DNA from: Shewanella marinintestina
GTDB taxonomy: Bacteria; Pseudomonadota; Gammaproteobacteria; Enterobacterales; Shewanellaceae
Assembly (NCBI RefSeq): GCF_023283845.1
Contig: NZ_JAKILC010000026.1
Location: 1 to 43,598, forward strand
Reading direction: 5' to 3'
Length of the DNA stretch: 43,598 bases
Shown here: positions 1 to 8,091 of the stretch, one piece after another
Position numbering within the stretch: the first letter of the stretch is position 1
How the letters are laid out: each line of letters starts with the position of its first letter
Notes under the pieces: generated by a model
Databases searched by the model: none
The model's input: the letters and a program-made list of their open reading frames with translations, nothing else
What the model was told of the DNA's origin: nothing
Made by a program: the position numbers and the translations under genes

Positions 1-34
1 GGAACACCAAGTCCGGTAAGTAAAAAAGTTTTAT

Positions 35-110
35 GCGACATTAGCTCAGTTGGTAGAGCGATACCTTGCCAAGGTATAGGTCATCGGTTCGAACCCGATA
101 TGTCGCTCCA
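35..110 (+). tRNA. tRNA-Gly (GCC), copy 1
   Basis: The 76-nt sequence folds as a complete cloverleaf. The acceptor arms are GCGACAT/ATGTCGC, the D-stem is GCTC/GAGC, the anticodon stem is ATACC/GGTAT around loop TTGCCAA (anticodon GCC, glycine), and the T-stem is ATCGG/CCGAT around TTCGAAC. CCA is encoded. It is identical to the copies at 275 and 478. The 34 bases upstream are repeated exactly before copy 2, so the array was built by tandem duplication and probably continues upstream of the window. Confidence 0.97.
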
Positions 111-125
111 AATTTAAAAGATTGT

Positions 126-226
126 GCGACATTAGCTCAGTTGACTCTTAATTTAGAGCAAAAGGGCGATACCTTACCAAGGTATAAGTCATCGGTTATT
201 TGTTTCGAACCCGATATGTCGCTCCA
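126..226 (+). pseudogene. Interrupted tRNA-Gly-like copy A
   Basis: This is a tRNA-Gly sequence expanded to about 101 nt. Extra bases follow AGTTG in the D-loop, and about 7 bases (ATTTGTT) are inserted in the T-loop. The acceptor, D-stem (GCTC/GAGC), anticodon-stem and T-stem pairings are all kept. The anticodon loop is TTACCAA (ACC in place of GCC) and CCA is present. The T-loop insertion should prevent normal elbow folding, so a non-functional copy is the likely reading. It shares its insertion sites and the ACC change with copy B, so the two descend from one altered ancestor. Confidence 0.75.
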
Positions 227-274
227 ATTTAACGCTTATGGGAACACCAAGTCCGGTAAGTAAAAAAGTTTTAT

Positions 275-350
275 GCGACATTAGCTCAGTTGGTAGAGCG
301 ATACCTTGCCAAGGTATAGGTCATCGGTTCGAACCCGATATGTCGCTCCA
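275..350 (+). tRNA. tRNA-Gly (GCC), copy 2
   Basis: This is identical over all 76 nt to copy 1, with the same GCC anticodon and encoded CCA. Bases 241-350 repeat bases 1-110 exactly, which gives a 240-bp repeat period containing one good tRNA and one interrupted copy. Confidence 0.97.
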
Positions 351-364
351 ATTTAAAGATTCAT

Positions 365-463
365 GCGACATTAGCTCAGTTGACTCTTTATGAGACAAAA
401 GGGCGATACCTTACCAAGGTATAAGTCATCGGTTGTTTGTTTCGAACCCGATGTGTCGTTTCA
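365..463 (+). pseudogene. Interrupted tRNA-Gly-like copy B
   Basis: This has the same design as copy A: extra bases after AGTTG in the D-loop, a T-loop insertion (GTTTGTT) and anticodon loop TTACCAA. It is more decayed. The D-stem 3' arm reads GAGA, the acceptor 3' side is GTGTCGT, and the end is TTTCA where a normal copy has CTCCA. The anticodon and T stems remain perfect. It is probably a non-functional duplicate. Confidence 0.75.
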
Positions 464-477
464 ATCAAAAAGGTTAT

Positions 478-553
478 GCGACATTAGCTCAGTTGGTAGA
501 GCGATACCTTGCCAAGGTATAGGTCATCGGTTCGAACCCGATATGTCGCTCCA
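478..553 (+). tRNA. tRNA-Gly (GCC), copy 3
   Basis: This is a third identical 76-nt tRNA-Gly(GCC) with encoded CCA. It lacks the leader found before copies 1 and 2 (GGAACACCAAGTCCGG...), and is preceded directly by the 3' flank of interrupted copy B. Confidence 0.97.
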
Positions 554-620
554 ATCTTCCTCCTTGTTATTTCAAACTAAATCTCTGCTATAACTCCTAA
601 TAAAGCCCCTAAATGTTTAT

Positions 621-710
621 GCGGCATTAGCTCAGTTGCGCTCGCAGAAATGTCGATACCTTTTTTTGCCAAGGTATAGACCTGCTTGTATAAACGGTCG
701 GTTTCAACTC
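621..710 (+). pseudogene. Decayed tRNA-Gly remnant
   Basis: It begins GCGGCATTAGCTCAGTTG like the tRNA-Gly copies, but the D-arm is replaced by a C/G-rich stretch at the same junction after AGTTG. The anticodon arm has extra T residues (GATACC, T-run, GCCAAGGTATAG). The T-arm is only faintly recognisable (CGGTCGGTTTCAACTC) and no CCA end is present. It is a non-functional relic at the downstream edge of the array, and its 3' limit is approximate. Confidence 0.6.
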
Positions 711-1163
711 ACGCTCTCGATAAAATTAACCGCTCTTTGCAATCTGCGCTCACTATGTAAATCTCTAAAAAAATCTAAATGAATTAAATCAAAGCTTATA
801 TTTCTATTTAGTAATTAGCTGCAGCTGCAGAAAATGTTGAAATCACTTCTTAGCCAAGCCTATACAACTTTAATTACAGAGCTTTTGTGGATGGACTCTG
901 TATGGCTAAAAGCGGAAGTTAATTTCAACTTAACTCTTTATAAAATATATGGGGTTCTATCCTAAGGTTATACCTTTTGTACCGCAGTCGATAAAACAAC
1001 GTGATCGAGCGCGTGTTTCTTTAATAATATCTAAACTAATCCGTTTTATGCAGTCTAAACTTTGACTGCGCTCAAGTATTCAGTCCAGTTTTCATCACAT
1101 AATTATTACAGACTTAAATTTAGGTGCAGCAGATTGATGTAGCTGACTTAGGAGAATGGATAA
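711..1163. other. AT-rich gene-free stretch after the tRNA array
   Basis: I see no convincing gene, transposase remnant or structured RNA here. The stretch contains a CTGCAGCTGCAG palindrome near 820-831. It ends with the ribosome binding site (GGAG at 1151-1154) of the gene at 1164, so a promoter for that gene presumably lies within it, but I could not pick one confidently. Confidence 0.4.
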
Positions 1164-1619
1164 ATGCGTATTCAACAACTTAGTGAACTTTTAGATTATG
1201 TTGCAACATGCCGCATAGAAATGGCCCAACTCTATAGCCGTTTACACACTCAGGCTGACTCTTCACGCGTGAAGTTGATGTTAGAGTATTTTCAACAGCA
1301 TGAGCGTCATACTACTGAAAAGTTAGAAAATTATATCGATGAAGCACCAAAAAAAGTGCTTGATACTTGGTATAAAGATGTGGTTTTTGAAGACTTTATT
1401 GCTATTTGTCAAAAGACCTCAATGCCTGCCAACATGAGTGAAGACGATGTATTAGAACTTCACCTAAATCTTGATAATCGTTTAATTGGATTATTAGAGA
1501 AAACTGCAAGCTCTTCGGCGACGACAGAGACTAAAGGCGCACTTGAAGATCTTGTTCGAGTTGAGAAGATCCAACAGCAGCGACTAGTTCACAGTAGTAT
1601 TCGCATGGACGATATCTAA
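1164..1619 (+). CDS. Helical protein, possibly ferritin-like; unknown function
   Basis: This is a 151-aa soluble protein with no signal peptide or membrane segment. Four helical stretches can be seen: about residues 5-25 (with RIEM), 35-57 (QQHERH), 98-115 and 125-145 (RVEKIQQQR). Glu and His placed in an ExxH-like way on the first two helices recall the ferritin/rubrerythrin-like superfamily, but no complete di-metal motif is evident and the call is structural only. The ATG has a GGAG box 9 bases upstream. The gene stands alone between the tRNA array and nnrD and is closed by a strong terminator. Confidence 0.75.
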   Translation: MRIQQLSELLDYVATCRIEMAQLYSRLHTQADSSRVKLMLEYFQQHERHTTEKLENYIDEAPKKVLDTWYKDVVFEDFIAICQKTSMPANMSEDDVLELHLNLDNRLIGLLEKTASSSATTETKGALEDLVRVEKIQQQRLVHSSIRMDDI

Positions 1620-1641
1620 TCGCTACAGCGTTATTTTTTGT

Positions 1642-1665
1642 AAGGCACCTATTGGTGCCTTTTTT
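1642..1665 (+). terminator. Rho-independent terminator after the helical protein gene
   Basis: It has a perfect 8-bp stem AAGGCACC/GGTGCCTT with a TATT loop and a T-run, 22 bases after the stop codon at 1619. Confidence 0.9.
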
Positions 1666-1805
1666 ATCACCTATAACACTGAACATATTAACTATAATGT
1701 TGGAAGATCGTACCTAGATCACCTTTTGATTGCGTGGCTTCATTTGCACTTAAGTCAGTAGTTATAAGCTGTCAAATTAAGCCTTACTATTTTCGGACCT
1801 AAATT

Positions 1806-3278
1806 ATGAGTGATCCAAACTTACTGTCGACACCACTATTTTCAGTTCAGCAAATAAAGGCTGCTGAGGTAAATGCAGTGAAAAGTGGCTGTGTAAGCTT
1901 ATACGAATTAGTTGAGCGAGCAGGGCATGCTGCCTTTGAATTGTTATCTGAGCGACAAGCCAATACAAGTAAAGTGTTAGTGCTAGCAGGGCATGGGAAT
2001 AATGCCGCAGATGCATATATTACTGCTTCTCTATTATTAAAGTCAGGTTTTGATGTAGAGCTGCAAGCAAGCTTAGCAAGTCACCCAAGTGATGAACTCA
2101 CTCAAGCTATAAATTGCTTCCAAGTGTCAGGTGGTGAAACTAAACCCTTCGATGTTACCAAGATTGCCATTGCAACGATTATTGTCGACGGATTATTAGG
2201 CACAGGTATAAAAGGTGAGCTTAGTTCTGAACTCACAAAAGTCATAAACACAGTTAATGGTAGCAATGCTTGGATCTTAAGTTTAGATGTCCCCTCAGGG
2301 ATTAATCCAAACACTGGTAGCTATCAACAAACTGCAATTGAAGCGAATATGACCCTAGTTTTTGGTGGGTTTAAAAAAGGTTTACTCACTGGTAAAGCAC
2401 GTCATTGTTGTGGTGAGATTAAGCTTGCCAATATAGGGCTAAATGAGTTTCTTCCTGAATCGAGTACGGCGCAGATAAATAGTTTTACACTTGAAAATAC
2501 ATTTTTGCCTCGTCGAAGAGATGCTCATAAAGGCAATAACGGTAAGGTGTCAATTATTGGTGGTGATTACGGTATGGCAGGAGCGGTGCGCTTAGCTGCT
2601 GAAGGTTGCTTAAGAAGTGGCGCGGGCTTAGTCACTGTGATTTCTAGACCTGAACATCAGTTTATTGTTAGCGCAACACGCCCTGAGTTGATGTTTTGGG
2701 GGTGTGAATTAGTCGACATGGAGGTTTACCTTAAATTGGGCTGGGCTTCAGTACTAGTGATTGGACCGGGGCTGGGTAATGATGATTGGGGTTACAATCT
2801 TCTTAAGGCGGTCGATTTGACTGACAAACCTTGTGTGATTGACGCCGATGGCTTAACCCAGCTAATTGGTATGCCAATGGCTGATAAAGATTGGGTGCTA
2901 ACACCACATCCTGGTGAGGCTGCAAAGCTGTTGGGTCTGAGCATTGCCGAGGTTGAAAAAGATAGGTTTGCTGCTGCAAAGCGATTACATCAAAAGTATA
3001 AAGGTGTGATTGTGCTAAAAGGTGCAGGAACTATAATTTTTGATGGAAACCAATATTATGTGGCACCAGTTGGTAACCCAGGGCTAGCTAGCGGAGGCTG
3101 CGGAGATGTACTTGCAGGGGTTATTGGTGGCTTAATCGCTCAAGGATATAAGTCTATAGAAGCTGCTTGTTTAGGTGTCGTTATACATGGCAGTGCAGCC
3201 GACTTAGCTGCTCAAGAAGGAGAGCGCGGTATGCTAGCAAGCGACCTCATGCCTTACATTCGTCAGTTAGTTAATTAA
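1806..3278 (+). CDS. nnrD: Bifunctional NAD(P)HX epimerase / ADP-dependent NAD(P)HX dehydratase
   Basis: This 490-aa cytoplasmic enzyme repairs hydrated NADH/NADPH. The N-terminal YjeF epimerase domain (about 1-225) interconverts R- and S-NAD(P)HX. The C-terminal carbohydrate-kinase-like domain (about 235-490) dehydrates the S form using ADP. Dehydratase signatures are clear: GxxG near 251, VIGPGLG at 318-324, DADGL at 346-350, TPHPGE at 366-371 and SGGCGDVLAG around catalytic Asp434. In the epimerase half the usual GNNGGDG loop reads GNNAADAY (64-71), although Asp128 in DGLLGTG is kept. Epimerase activity may therefore be altered. The gene heads the conserved nnrD-tsaE-amiB-mutL-miaA-hfq cluster. 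Confidence 0.96.
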   Translation: MSDPNLLSTPLFSVQQIKAAEVNAVKSGCVSLYELVERAGHAAFELLSERQANTSKVLVLAGHGNNAADAYITASLLLKSGFDVELQASLASHPSDELTQAINCFQVSGGETKPFDVTKIAIATIIVDGLLGTGIKGELSSELTKVINTVNGSNAWILSLDVPSGINPNTGSYQQTAIEANMTLVFGGFKKGLLTGKARHCCGEIKLANIGLNEFLPESSTAQINSFTLENTFLPRRRDAHKGNNGKVSIIGGDYGMAGAVRLAAEGCLRSGAGLVTVISRPEHQFIVSATRPELMFWGCELVDMEVYLKLGWASVLVIGPGLGNDDWGYNLLKAVDLTDKPCVIDADGLTQLIGMPMADKDWVLTPHPGEAAKLLGLSIAEVEKDRFAAAKRLHQKYKGVIVLKGAGTIIFDGNQYYVAPVGNPGLASGGCGDVLAGVIGGLIAQGYKSIEAACLGVVIHGSAADLAAQEGERGMLASDLMPYIRQLVN

Positions 3279-3326
3279 ATCTAGTTTAGAAAGCTAGGTG
3301 ATTAGGTTAAAGTAATGCATTCTACC

Positions 3327-3351
3327 CGCCCTTTTATTAAGGCGTTTTTTT
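3327..3351 (+). terminator. Probable terminator between nnrD and tsaE
   Basis: The stem CGCC(C)TT/AAGGCG has one bulged C, a TTATT loop and a run of seven T. It ends only 7 bases before the ATG used for tsaE, so it may attenuate transcription rather than stop it completely. Confidence 0.55.
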
Positions 3352-3358
3352 ATTCGGA

Positions 3359-3841
3359 ATGAATACGCAAGAAATGATATTAAATTTAAATGACGAGCAA
3401 GATACCGTAAAACTAGGCACTCAGTTGGCAAGTCTTATTAGCCCACCTTTAACTATCTATTTAAGCGGTGATCTTGGTGCTGGTAAAACGACCTTTAGCC
3501 GTGGCCTTATTCAAAGCCTGGGTCATCAAGGTGCGGTAAAGAGCCCGACATATACGTTAGTTGAGCCATACGAATTAGATGCATTAGATGTGTATCATTT
3601 TGATTTATATCGCCTGTATGATCCTGAAGAGTTAGAGTTTATGGGGATCCGCGATTACTTTACTAAGCGTAGTCTGTGTATCGTCGAGTGGCCTGATCGC
3701 GGTCATGGTTTATTACCTGCTGCTGATATACATATCCATATTAAGTATGTTAATACTGGACGAGAAGTTGAGTTAAAAGCGCTTTCGGTTGAGGGTGAAA
3801 AGATATTGGCGGCTCTAAACAATAATGATAATAAACAGTAA
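3359..3841 (+). CDS. tsaE: tRNA threonylcarbamoyladenosine biosynthesis ATPase TsaE
   Basis: This is a 160-aa P-loop ATPase (YjeE family). With TsaB and TsaD it completes the t6A37 modification of ANN-decoding tRNAs. The Walker A motif GDLGAGKTT lies near residues 37-45. The family motifs SPTYTLVEPY and YHFDLYRL-DPEELEFMGIRDYF are intact, and the length is normal. There is no good ribosome binding site before the ATG at 3359, and a second in-frame ATG at 3374 (MILNLNDEQ) is an alternative start. The 3' end overlaps amiB by 17 bases, which suggests translational coupling. Confidence 0.95.
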   Translation: MNTQEMILNLNDEQDTVKLGTQLASLISPPLTIYLSGDLGAGKTTFSRGLIQSLGHQGAVKSPTYTLVEPYELDALDVYHFDLYRLYDPEELEFMGIRDYFTKRSLCIVEWPDRGHGLLPAADIHIHIKYVNTGREVELKALSVEGEKILAALNNNDNKQ

Positions 3842-5147
3842 TATATTTAGGCTATTTATACTCCTAATTGGTTTCAGTGTTTCATTTGTTGCGCACAGTG
3901 CTAATAAGCTCGATAGCGTAAGGATTTGGGCTGCGCCAGAATCAACGCGTATTGTATTTGATCTAAGCCAATCACCTGATTACAGCTATTTCACCTTATC
4001 TAGTCCTGCAAGATTGGTTGTCGATCTAAAAAAGTCGTCTAATAAAGTTGAGCTTAATAAGATCAAAAACAATAGTAAGTTGGTTAAAAAAGTACGTACG
4101 AGTAAGCCTCCAGAAAAAGGGACTTTGCGTATTGTTATTGATTTGGTGAAACCAGTTAAAGCCAATTTATTTGCATTGCCAGCTACTGCGCCATACGGCA
4201 ATCGTTTAGTGGTTGATTTAGATAGTGAAGGCTCGACAGCAAAGAAACCTCCTGTTACTCAACCCAAAACGCAATTAAGAGATGTTGTTATTGCTATTGA
4301 CGCTGGCCATGGCGGTGAAGATCCGGGTTCTATTGGCCCAAGTGGCATCTATGAAAAGAAACTCGTCTTAGAGATCTCCAAGAAAGTGGCGCAGAAAATT
4401 AACGCAACGCCAGGTATGCGTGCAGTGATGACGCGAACAGGGGATTACTTTGTTAATTTAAATAGACGTTCTGATATTGCCCGTAATAGCAAAGCCGATT
4501 TATTGATCTCTATTCATGCTGACGCCTTTACCTCGCCTCAGCCACAAGGGGCATCGGTTTGGGTGTTGTCAATGCGACGTGCAAACAGTGAAATTGGTCG
4601 TTGGTTAGAGCAAAAAGAAAAGCACTCAGAGTTACTTGGCGGTGCAGGTGAGATTATTCAAAATACTGATAATGAGCAGTATCTTGCCATGACTCTTTTA
4701 GACATGTCTATGGACCGTTCTATGGCGATTAGTCATAATATTGCTGGCGATGTGCTTTCTAATTTAGGGAGAGTAACCAAGCTACATAAACATAAGCCTG
4801 AGTCGGCTAGTTTTGCTGTGCTAAAGTCGCCTGATATTCCGTCGATTTTGGTCGAGACTGGATTTATCTCAAACCCAAGAGAAGAGCGTTTATTATCACA
4901 ACGTGACCACCAAAATAATGTTGCTAAGGCTATTCATAAAGGTGTCGTTAAGTACTTTGAAGCTAACCCTCCGGTAAACTCATTACTTGCGAGCAAGAGT
5001 AGTGTTGAACATAAAGTTCGCAGTGGTGAATCTTTATCTGTTATTGCGCAGCGCTATCAAATTTCTGTTAGTCGTTTGAAAAAGGCCAATAATCTTAAAT
5101 CAAACAGTATTCGTATCGGTCAAAAGCTGATTATCCCTAGAGCTTAG
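3825..5147 (+). CDS. amiB: N-acetylmuramoyl-L-alanine amidase with AMIN and LysM domains
   Basis: This is a 440-aa periplasmic zinc amidase that cleaves stem peptides from septal peptidoglycan so daughter cells can separate. In order it has a signal peptide (about 1-26, ending AHSA), an AMIN domain (about 28-132), a short linker, an Amidase_3 domain (about 153-370) and a LysM domain (about 394-440). The zinc ligands His162 (DAGHGGEDPG), Glu177 and His231 (ISIHADA) are present, as is the catalytic Glu in VETGFISNPREE. A single LysM matches AmiB/AmiC-type enzymes of marine gammaproteobacteria. It starts inside the end of tsaE and is followed 18 bases later by mutL. Confidence 0.95.
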   Translation: MIINSNIFRLFILLIGFSVSFVAHSANKLDSVRIWAAPESTRIVFDLSQSPDYSYFTLSSPARLVVDLKKSSNKVELNKIKNNSKLVKKVRTSKPPEKGTLRIVIDLVKPVKANLFALPATAPYGNRLVVDLDSEGSTAKKPPVTQPKTQLRDVVIAIDAGHGGEDPGSIGPSGIYEKKLVLEISKKVAQKINATPGMRAVMTRTGDYFVNLNRRSDIARNSKADLLISIHADAFTSPQPQGASVWVLSMRRANSEIGRWLEQKEKHSELLGGAGEIIQNTDNEQYLAMTLLDMSMDRSMAISHNIAGDVLSNLGRVTKLHKHKPESASFAVLKSPDIPSILVETGFISNPREERLLSQRDHQNNVAKAIHKGVVKYFEANPPVNSLLASKSSVEHKVRSGESLSVIAQRYQISVSRLKKANNLKSNSIRIGQKLIIPRA

Positions 5148-5165
5148 GTTGTAGAAGAGTATCCC

Positions 5166-7082
5166 ATGGCCATTGAAAAGTTACCTCCACAATTAGCAAA
5201 CCAGATCGCTGCCGGTGAAGTGGTAGAGCGTCCTGCATCTGTCATTAAAGAGCTAGTTGAAAACAGTCTTGATGCTGGTGCAACGAGAGTTGATATTGAG
5301 ATTGAAAAAGGTGGCGCTAAGGTTATTCGTATCCGCGATAATGGCTCGGGGATACCAAAAGAGGATCTTAGCTTAGCCTTGTCTCGACATGCCACTTCTA
5401 AGCTTAAGTCCCTTGATGATCTAGAAGCTATTTTAAGTTTTGGCTTTCGCGGTGAGGCTTTAGCTAGTATTAGCTCGGTTTCAAGGTTAACACTCACCTC
5501 ACGAACTGCTGAGCAAACCGAGGCATGGCAAGCTCAGGCTGAAGGCACTGAGATGGCGGTAAAGGTATTGCCAGCAGCTCATCCGGTCGGGTCAACTGTG
5601 GAAGCCGTAGATCTATTTTTTAATACACCAGCTAGAAGACGTTTTCTAAAAAGCGACAAGACAGAGTTTACCCATATTGATGAGTGGCTTAAGCGTATTG
5701 CTGTGGCTCGAAGGGATATTCATTTTACTCTTAAGCATAACGATAAAACCGTACGTAATTACCGTCCGGCAAATACTGAAATCCAGTATATTCAACGACT
5801 AGGGCAAATTAGTGGTAAGGCATTTGCCGAAACTTGTCTACGTATTGAATGTGAACATAACGACTTAAAGTTAAGTGGTTACTTACAATCACCGAGTGCG
5901 GCTAACGGTTACAGTGAAACTCAATATTTTTATGTAAATGGTCGCTTAGTGAAAGATCGGTTGGTTAATCATGCTGTGCGACAGGCTTTTGCGCAATACG
6001 CTGAAGGAGTGTCGCCTGGCTATGTGTTAATGCTTGATCTCGATCCACATCAAGTTGACGTGAATGTGCACCCAGCAAAGCATGAAGTGCGTTTTCATCA
6101 AAGCCGCTATGTGCACGATTTTATTTTGCAGGCACTGCAATCTGCAATTTCACAGTCACTAGAAGTTGGTGGCGACTTGATAGGCTCGCAAAATGCACAA
6201 GTGCAAATTGCGAACACTCGCGGAGCGGTAAATTCAAGCCATTATGGTGATAATCAGCAGCCTGAAGCTAGAGACTCTTCAGTACGTGATAGCCAAGCAG
6301 TAGGAAGTTCAAGAGACTATTCCAATGCTAGTCCAAACTTTCGTACACCATTGAAAAGTACAGCTCAACAGGCTGAGACTAACCGACCATCTCAAAGTAG
6401 TATTAGGGCTTATGGTGAATTACTTAGTACACATAATGCAGGCTCTAATAGCCAAAGAGGTGTGGGCTATACGCAAAGTTCACCAACCAATCACGCGCCA
6501 AGAGTTGAGCTGGTTACAGAGCAAACTGGCTTAGTTGACAATCATCGCCATGTTGGACCAATGCCGGCCGTCATTGGTGGTGAATATTGGTTACTGGCAA
6601 AAGAGAATCAAATTTCACTATTGAGTATTGCCTTGGTTGCTAAGGCGGCGCAAAAAGTTGAAATCGCCGCTAAGCTTGCTCAAGGGCTCGTCGGTCAGCC
6701 GCTATTGATGCCTGTAGCTATTGCTGTTGATAGTGATTGGGCGACAATTATAGAAGAACGAGAACAGTTACTACGAAAGTTAGGAATTGAGTTATCTATT
6801 CGCTTAGGGCAGTTGATAATTAAGAAAGTGCCCCCATATCTAAGAGATAGCCAATTGGCAATGTTAGTACCAGAGCTACTGGAGTGGATTCGATTAGAGT
6901 TACCTAGTGATGAAGCTCTAACTAAGTGGCTTACAGACCAAGCTGCTAACCGTTTTACTTCAGCCAATGAAACATGGTTCGCTCTAAATACGCTGCCCGA
7001 TGATGAGCAACAAGAGCTCTATAATCAATCTCAAGCTTTACCTTGGGAACAATGGATAAAAGAAAATCAGAGTGACCGATAA
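5166..7082 (+). CDS. mutL: DNA mismatch repair protein MutL
   Basis: This 638-aa GHKL ATPase links MutS mismatch recognition to MutH nicking and UvrD unwinding. The N-terminal ATPase domain shows ELVENSLDAG (catalytic Glu), DNGSGI and GFRGEALASI. The transducer domain (about 205-330) contains HPAKHEVRF. A Ser/Gln/Asn-rich linker spans about 345-455, and the C-terminal dimerisation domain starts near PAVIGGEYWLL. There is no DQHA(x)2E(x)4E endonuclease motif, as expected in bacteria that use MutH. The gene overlaps miaA by 11 bases. Confidence 0.97.
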   Translation: MAIEKLPPQLANQIAAGEVVERPASVIKELVENSLDAGATRVDIEIEKGGAKVIRIRDNGSGIPKEDLSLALSRHATSKLKSLDDLEAILSFGFRGEALASISSVSRLTLTSRTAEQTEAWQAQAEGTEMAVKVLPAAHPVGSTVEAVDLFFNTPARRRFLKSDKTEFTHIDEWLKRIAVARRDIHFTLKHNDKTVRNYRPANTEIQYIQRLGQISGKAFAETCLRIECEHNDLKLSGYLQSPSAANGYSETQYFYVNGRLVKDRLVNHAVRQAFAQYAEGVSPGYVLMLDLDPHQVDVNVHPAKHEVRFHQSRYVHDFILQALQSAISQSLEVGGDLIGSQNAQVQIANTRGAVNSSHYGDNQQPEARDSSVRDSQAVGSSRDYSNASPNFRTPLKSTAQQAETNRPSQSSIRAYGELLSTHNAGSNSQRGVGYTQSSPTNHAPRVELVTEQTGLVDNHRHVGPMPAVIGGEYWLLAKENQISLLSIALVAKAAQKVEIAAKLAQGLVGQPLLMPVAIAVDSDWATIIEEREQLLRKLGIELSIRLGQLIIKKVPPYLRDSQLAMLVPELLEWIRLELPSDEALTKWLTDQAANRFTSANETWFALNTLPDDEQQELYNQSQALPWEQWIKENQSDR

Positions 7083-7998
7083 TAAATCACAAAAAGTAAT
7101 TACCTTAATGGGTCCTACAGCGTCAGGTAAAACCGCATTAGCGATTGAGCTTGTTAAGCAGTATGACTGTGAGATTATCTCTGTAGATTCAGCGTTGATC
7201 TATAAAGATATGGATATCGGCACGGCTAAGCCAGATGCTGCAGAACAAGCTGCAGCTCCACATAAACTTATCAATATTATTGATCCTGCACAGAGTTACT
7301 CTGCGGCAGATTTTAGACGTGACGCATTAGCCCAGATTGAAGACATATTGAGTCGTGGTAAAACACCATTATTGGTTGGCGGTACTATGATGTACTTCAA
7401 GGCATTACTTGAAGGCTTGTCTCCACTGCCTGGTGCTGACGAAGCGATAAGAGAGCAGATTGCCGCAGAAGCTGAAGCACTGGGCTGGCAAGCTTTACAT
7501 GATCAGTTACGCGAAATTGACCCCGTTTCTGCTGACAGAATTCACCCTAATGATCCCCAGAGACTTGGAAGAGCGCTAGAGGTTTATCGCATAAGTGGGC
7601 AGTCTTTAACTGAGCTAACGAAAACTAAGGCAGATGCATTCCCTTACCAAGCAGTGCAATTTGCGATTGCGCCAAGTGATAGAAAGGTGTTACATAAGGC
7701 TATAGAAACTCGATTTAAAACCATGCTAACACAAGGGTTTACTGAAGAAGTCGAGCGTTTAAGGTCTCGTGGAGATTTAGATTTAGACCTGCCATCTATG
7801 CGTTGCGTAGGATATCGGCAGTGCTGGCAGTATCTCGATGGTGAAATTGACTATGATACTATGGTCGAAAAAGCTATTGTTGCTACTAGGCAATTAGCTA
7901 AACGTCAATTAACATGGTTACGCGGTTGGCCAGATCTTATTTGGTTAGAAAGCGGCGCTGATAATAATCTTGCTACAGTAATGCGATATAGTCGCTAG
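7072..7998 (+). CDS. miaA: tRNA dimethylallyltransferase
   Basis: This 308-aa enzyme transfers a dimethylallyl group to A37 of tRNAs reading UNN codons, the first step of ms2i6A formation. The P-loop GPTASGKTALA lies near residues 14-24. It is followed by the substrate motif DSALIYKDMDIGTAKP, GGTMMYFKALLEGLSPLP and the C-terminal RQLAKRQLTWLRGW. It begins with GTG at 7072 inside the end of mutL, so it is probably translationally coupled. As in E. coli, hfq lies directly downstream. Confidence 0.96.
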   Translation: MTDNKSQKVITLMGPTASGKTALAIELVKQYDCEIISVDSALIYKDMDIGTAKPDAAEQAAAPHKLINIIDPAQSYSAADFRRDALAQIEDILSRGKTPLLVGGTMMYFKALLEGLSPLPGADEAIREQIAAEAEALGWQALHDQLREIDPVSADRIHPNDPQRLGRALEVYRISGQSLTELTKTKADAFPYQAVQFAIAPSDRKVLHKAIETRFKTMLTQGFTEEVERLRSRGDLDLDLPSMRCVGYRQCWQYLDGEIDYDTMVEKAIVATRQLAKRQLTWLRGWPDLIWLESGADNNLATVMRYSR

Positions 7999-8015
7999 CT
8001 TATTGGCTGTAGCTG

Positions 8016-8021
8016 TATAAT
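8016..8021 (+). promoter_or_regulatory. Candidate -10 element for hfq
   Basis: A perfect TATAAT sits 71 bases before the hfq start, in the short gap after miaA. No good -35 hexamer is seen at standard spacing, so this is tentative. E. coli hfq also has its own promoters near the miaA end. Confidence 0.35.
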
Positions 8022-8091
8022 ACTAAAACCAAAGATAAAGTTTTATTGTATTAGAATAACTATTAATTTTAATTAAAAAGGAAATTAGAAA

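Larger units (their letters stand above)
1..477 (+). repeat. 240-bp tandem duplication of tRNA plus interrupted tRNA
   Basis: Unit 1 (1-240) and unit 2 (241-477) each hold a leader, an intact tRNA-Gly and an interrupted copy. The leader plus tRNA part is identical between units (1-110 equals 241-350), while the interrupted copies have diverged. The intact genes are therefore either more recently copied, corrected by gene conversion, or under selection. Confidence 0.9.

Noticed and set aside
1..553. CRISPR-like regular repeats
   Set aside because: The repeated unit is a 76-nt tRNA gene in a 240-bp duplication; there are no short palindromic repeats with unique spacers and no cas genes.
66..593. 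Two short open frames (66-263 and 390-593) in the tRNA array
   Set aside because: They run through intact and interrupted tRNA copies, resemble each other only because of the repeat, and have no ribosome binding sites.
1804..2016. Antisense open frames inside nnrD, hflX, petB, DUF3450 and similar genes
   Set aside because: They lie wholly opposite well-supported conserved genes, lack ribosome binding sites and show no recognisable domains.
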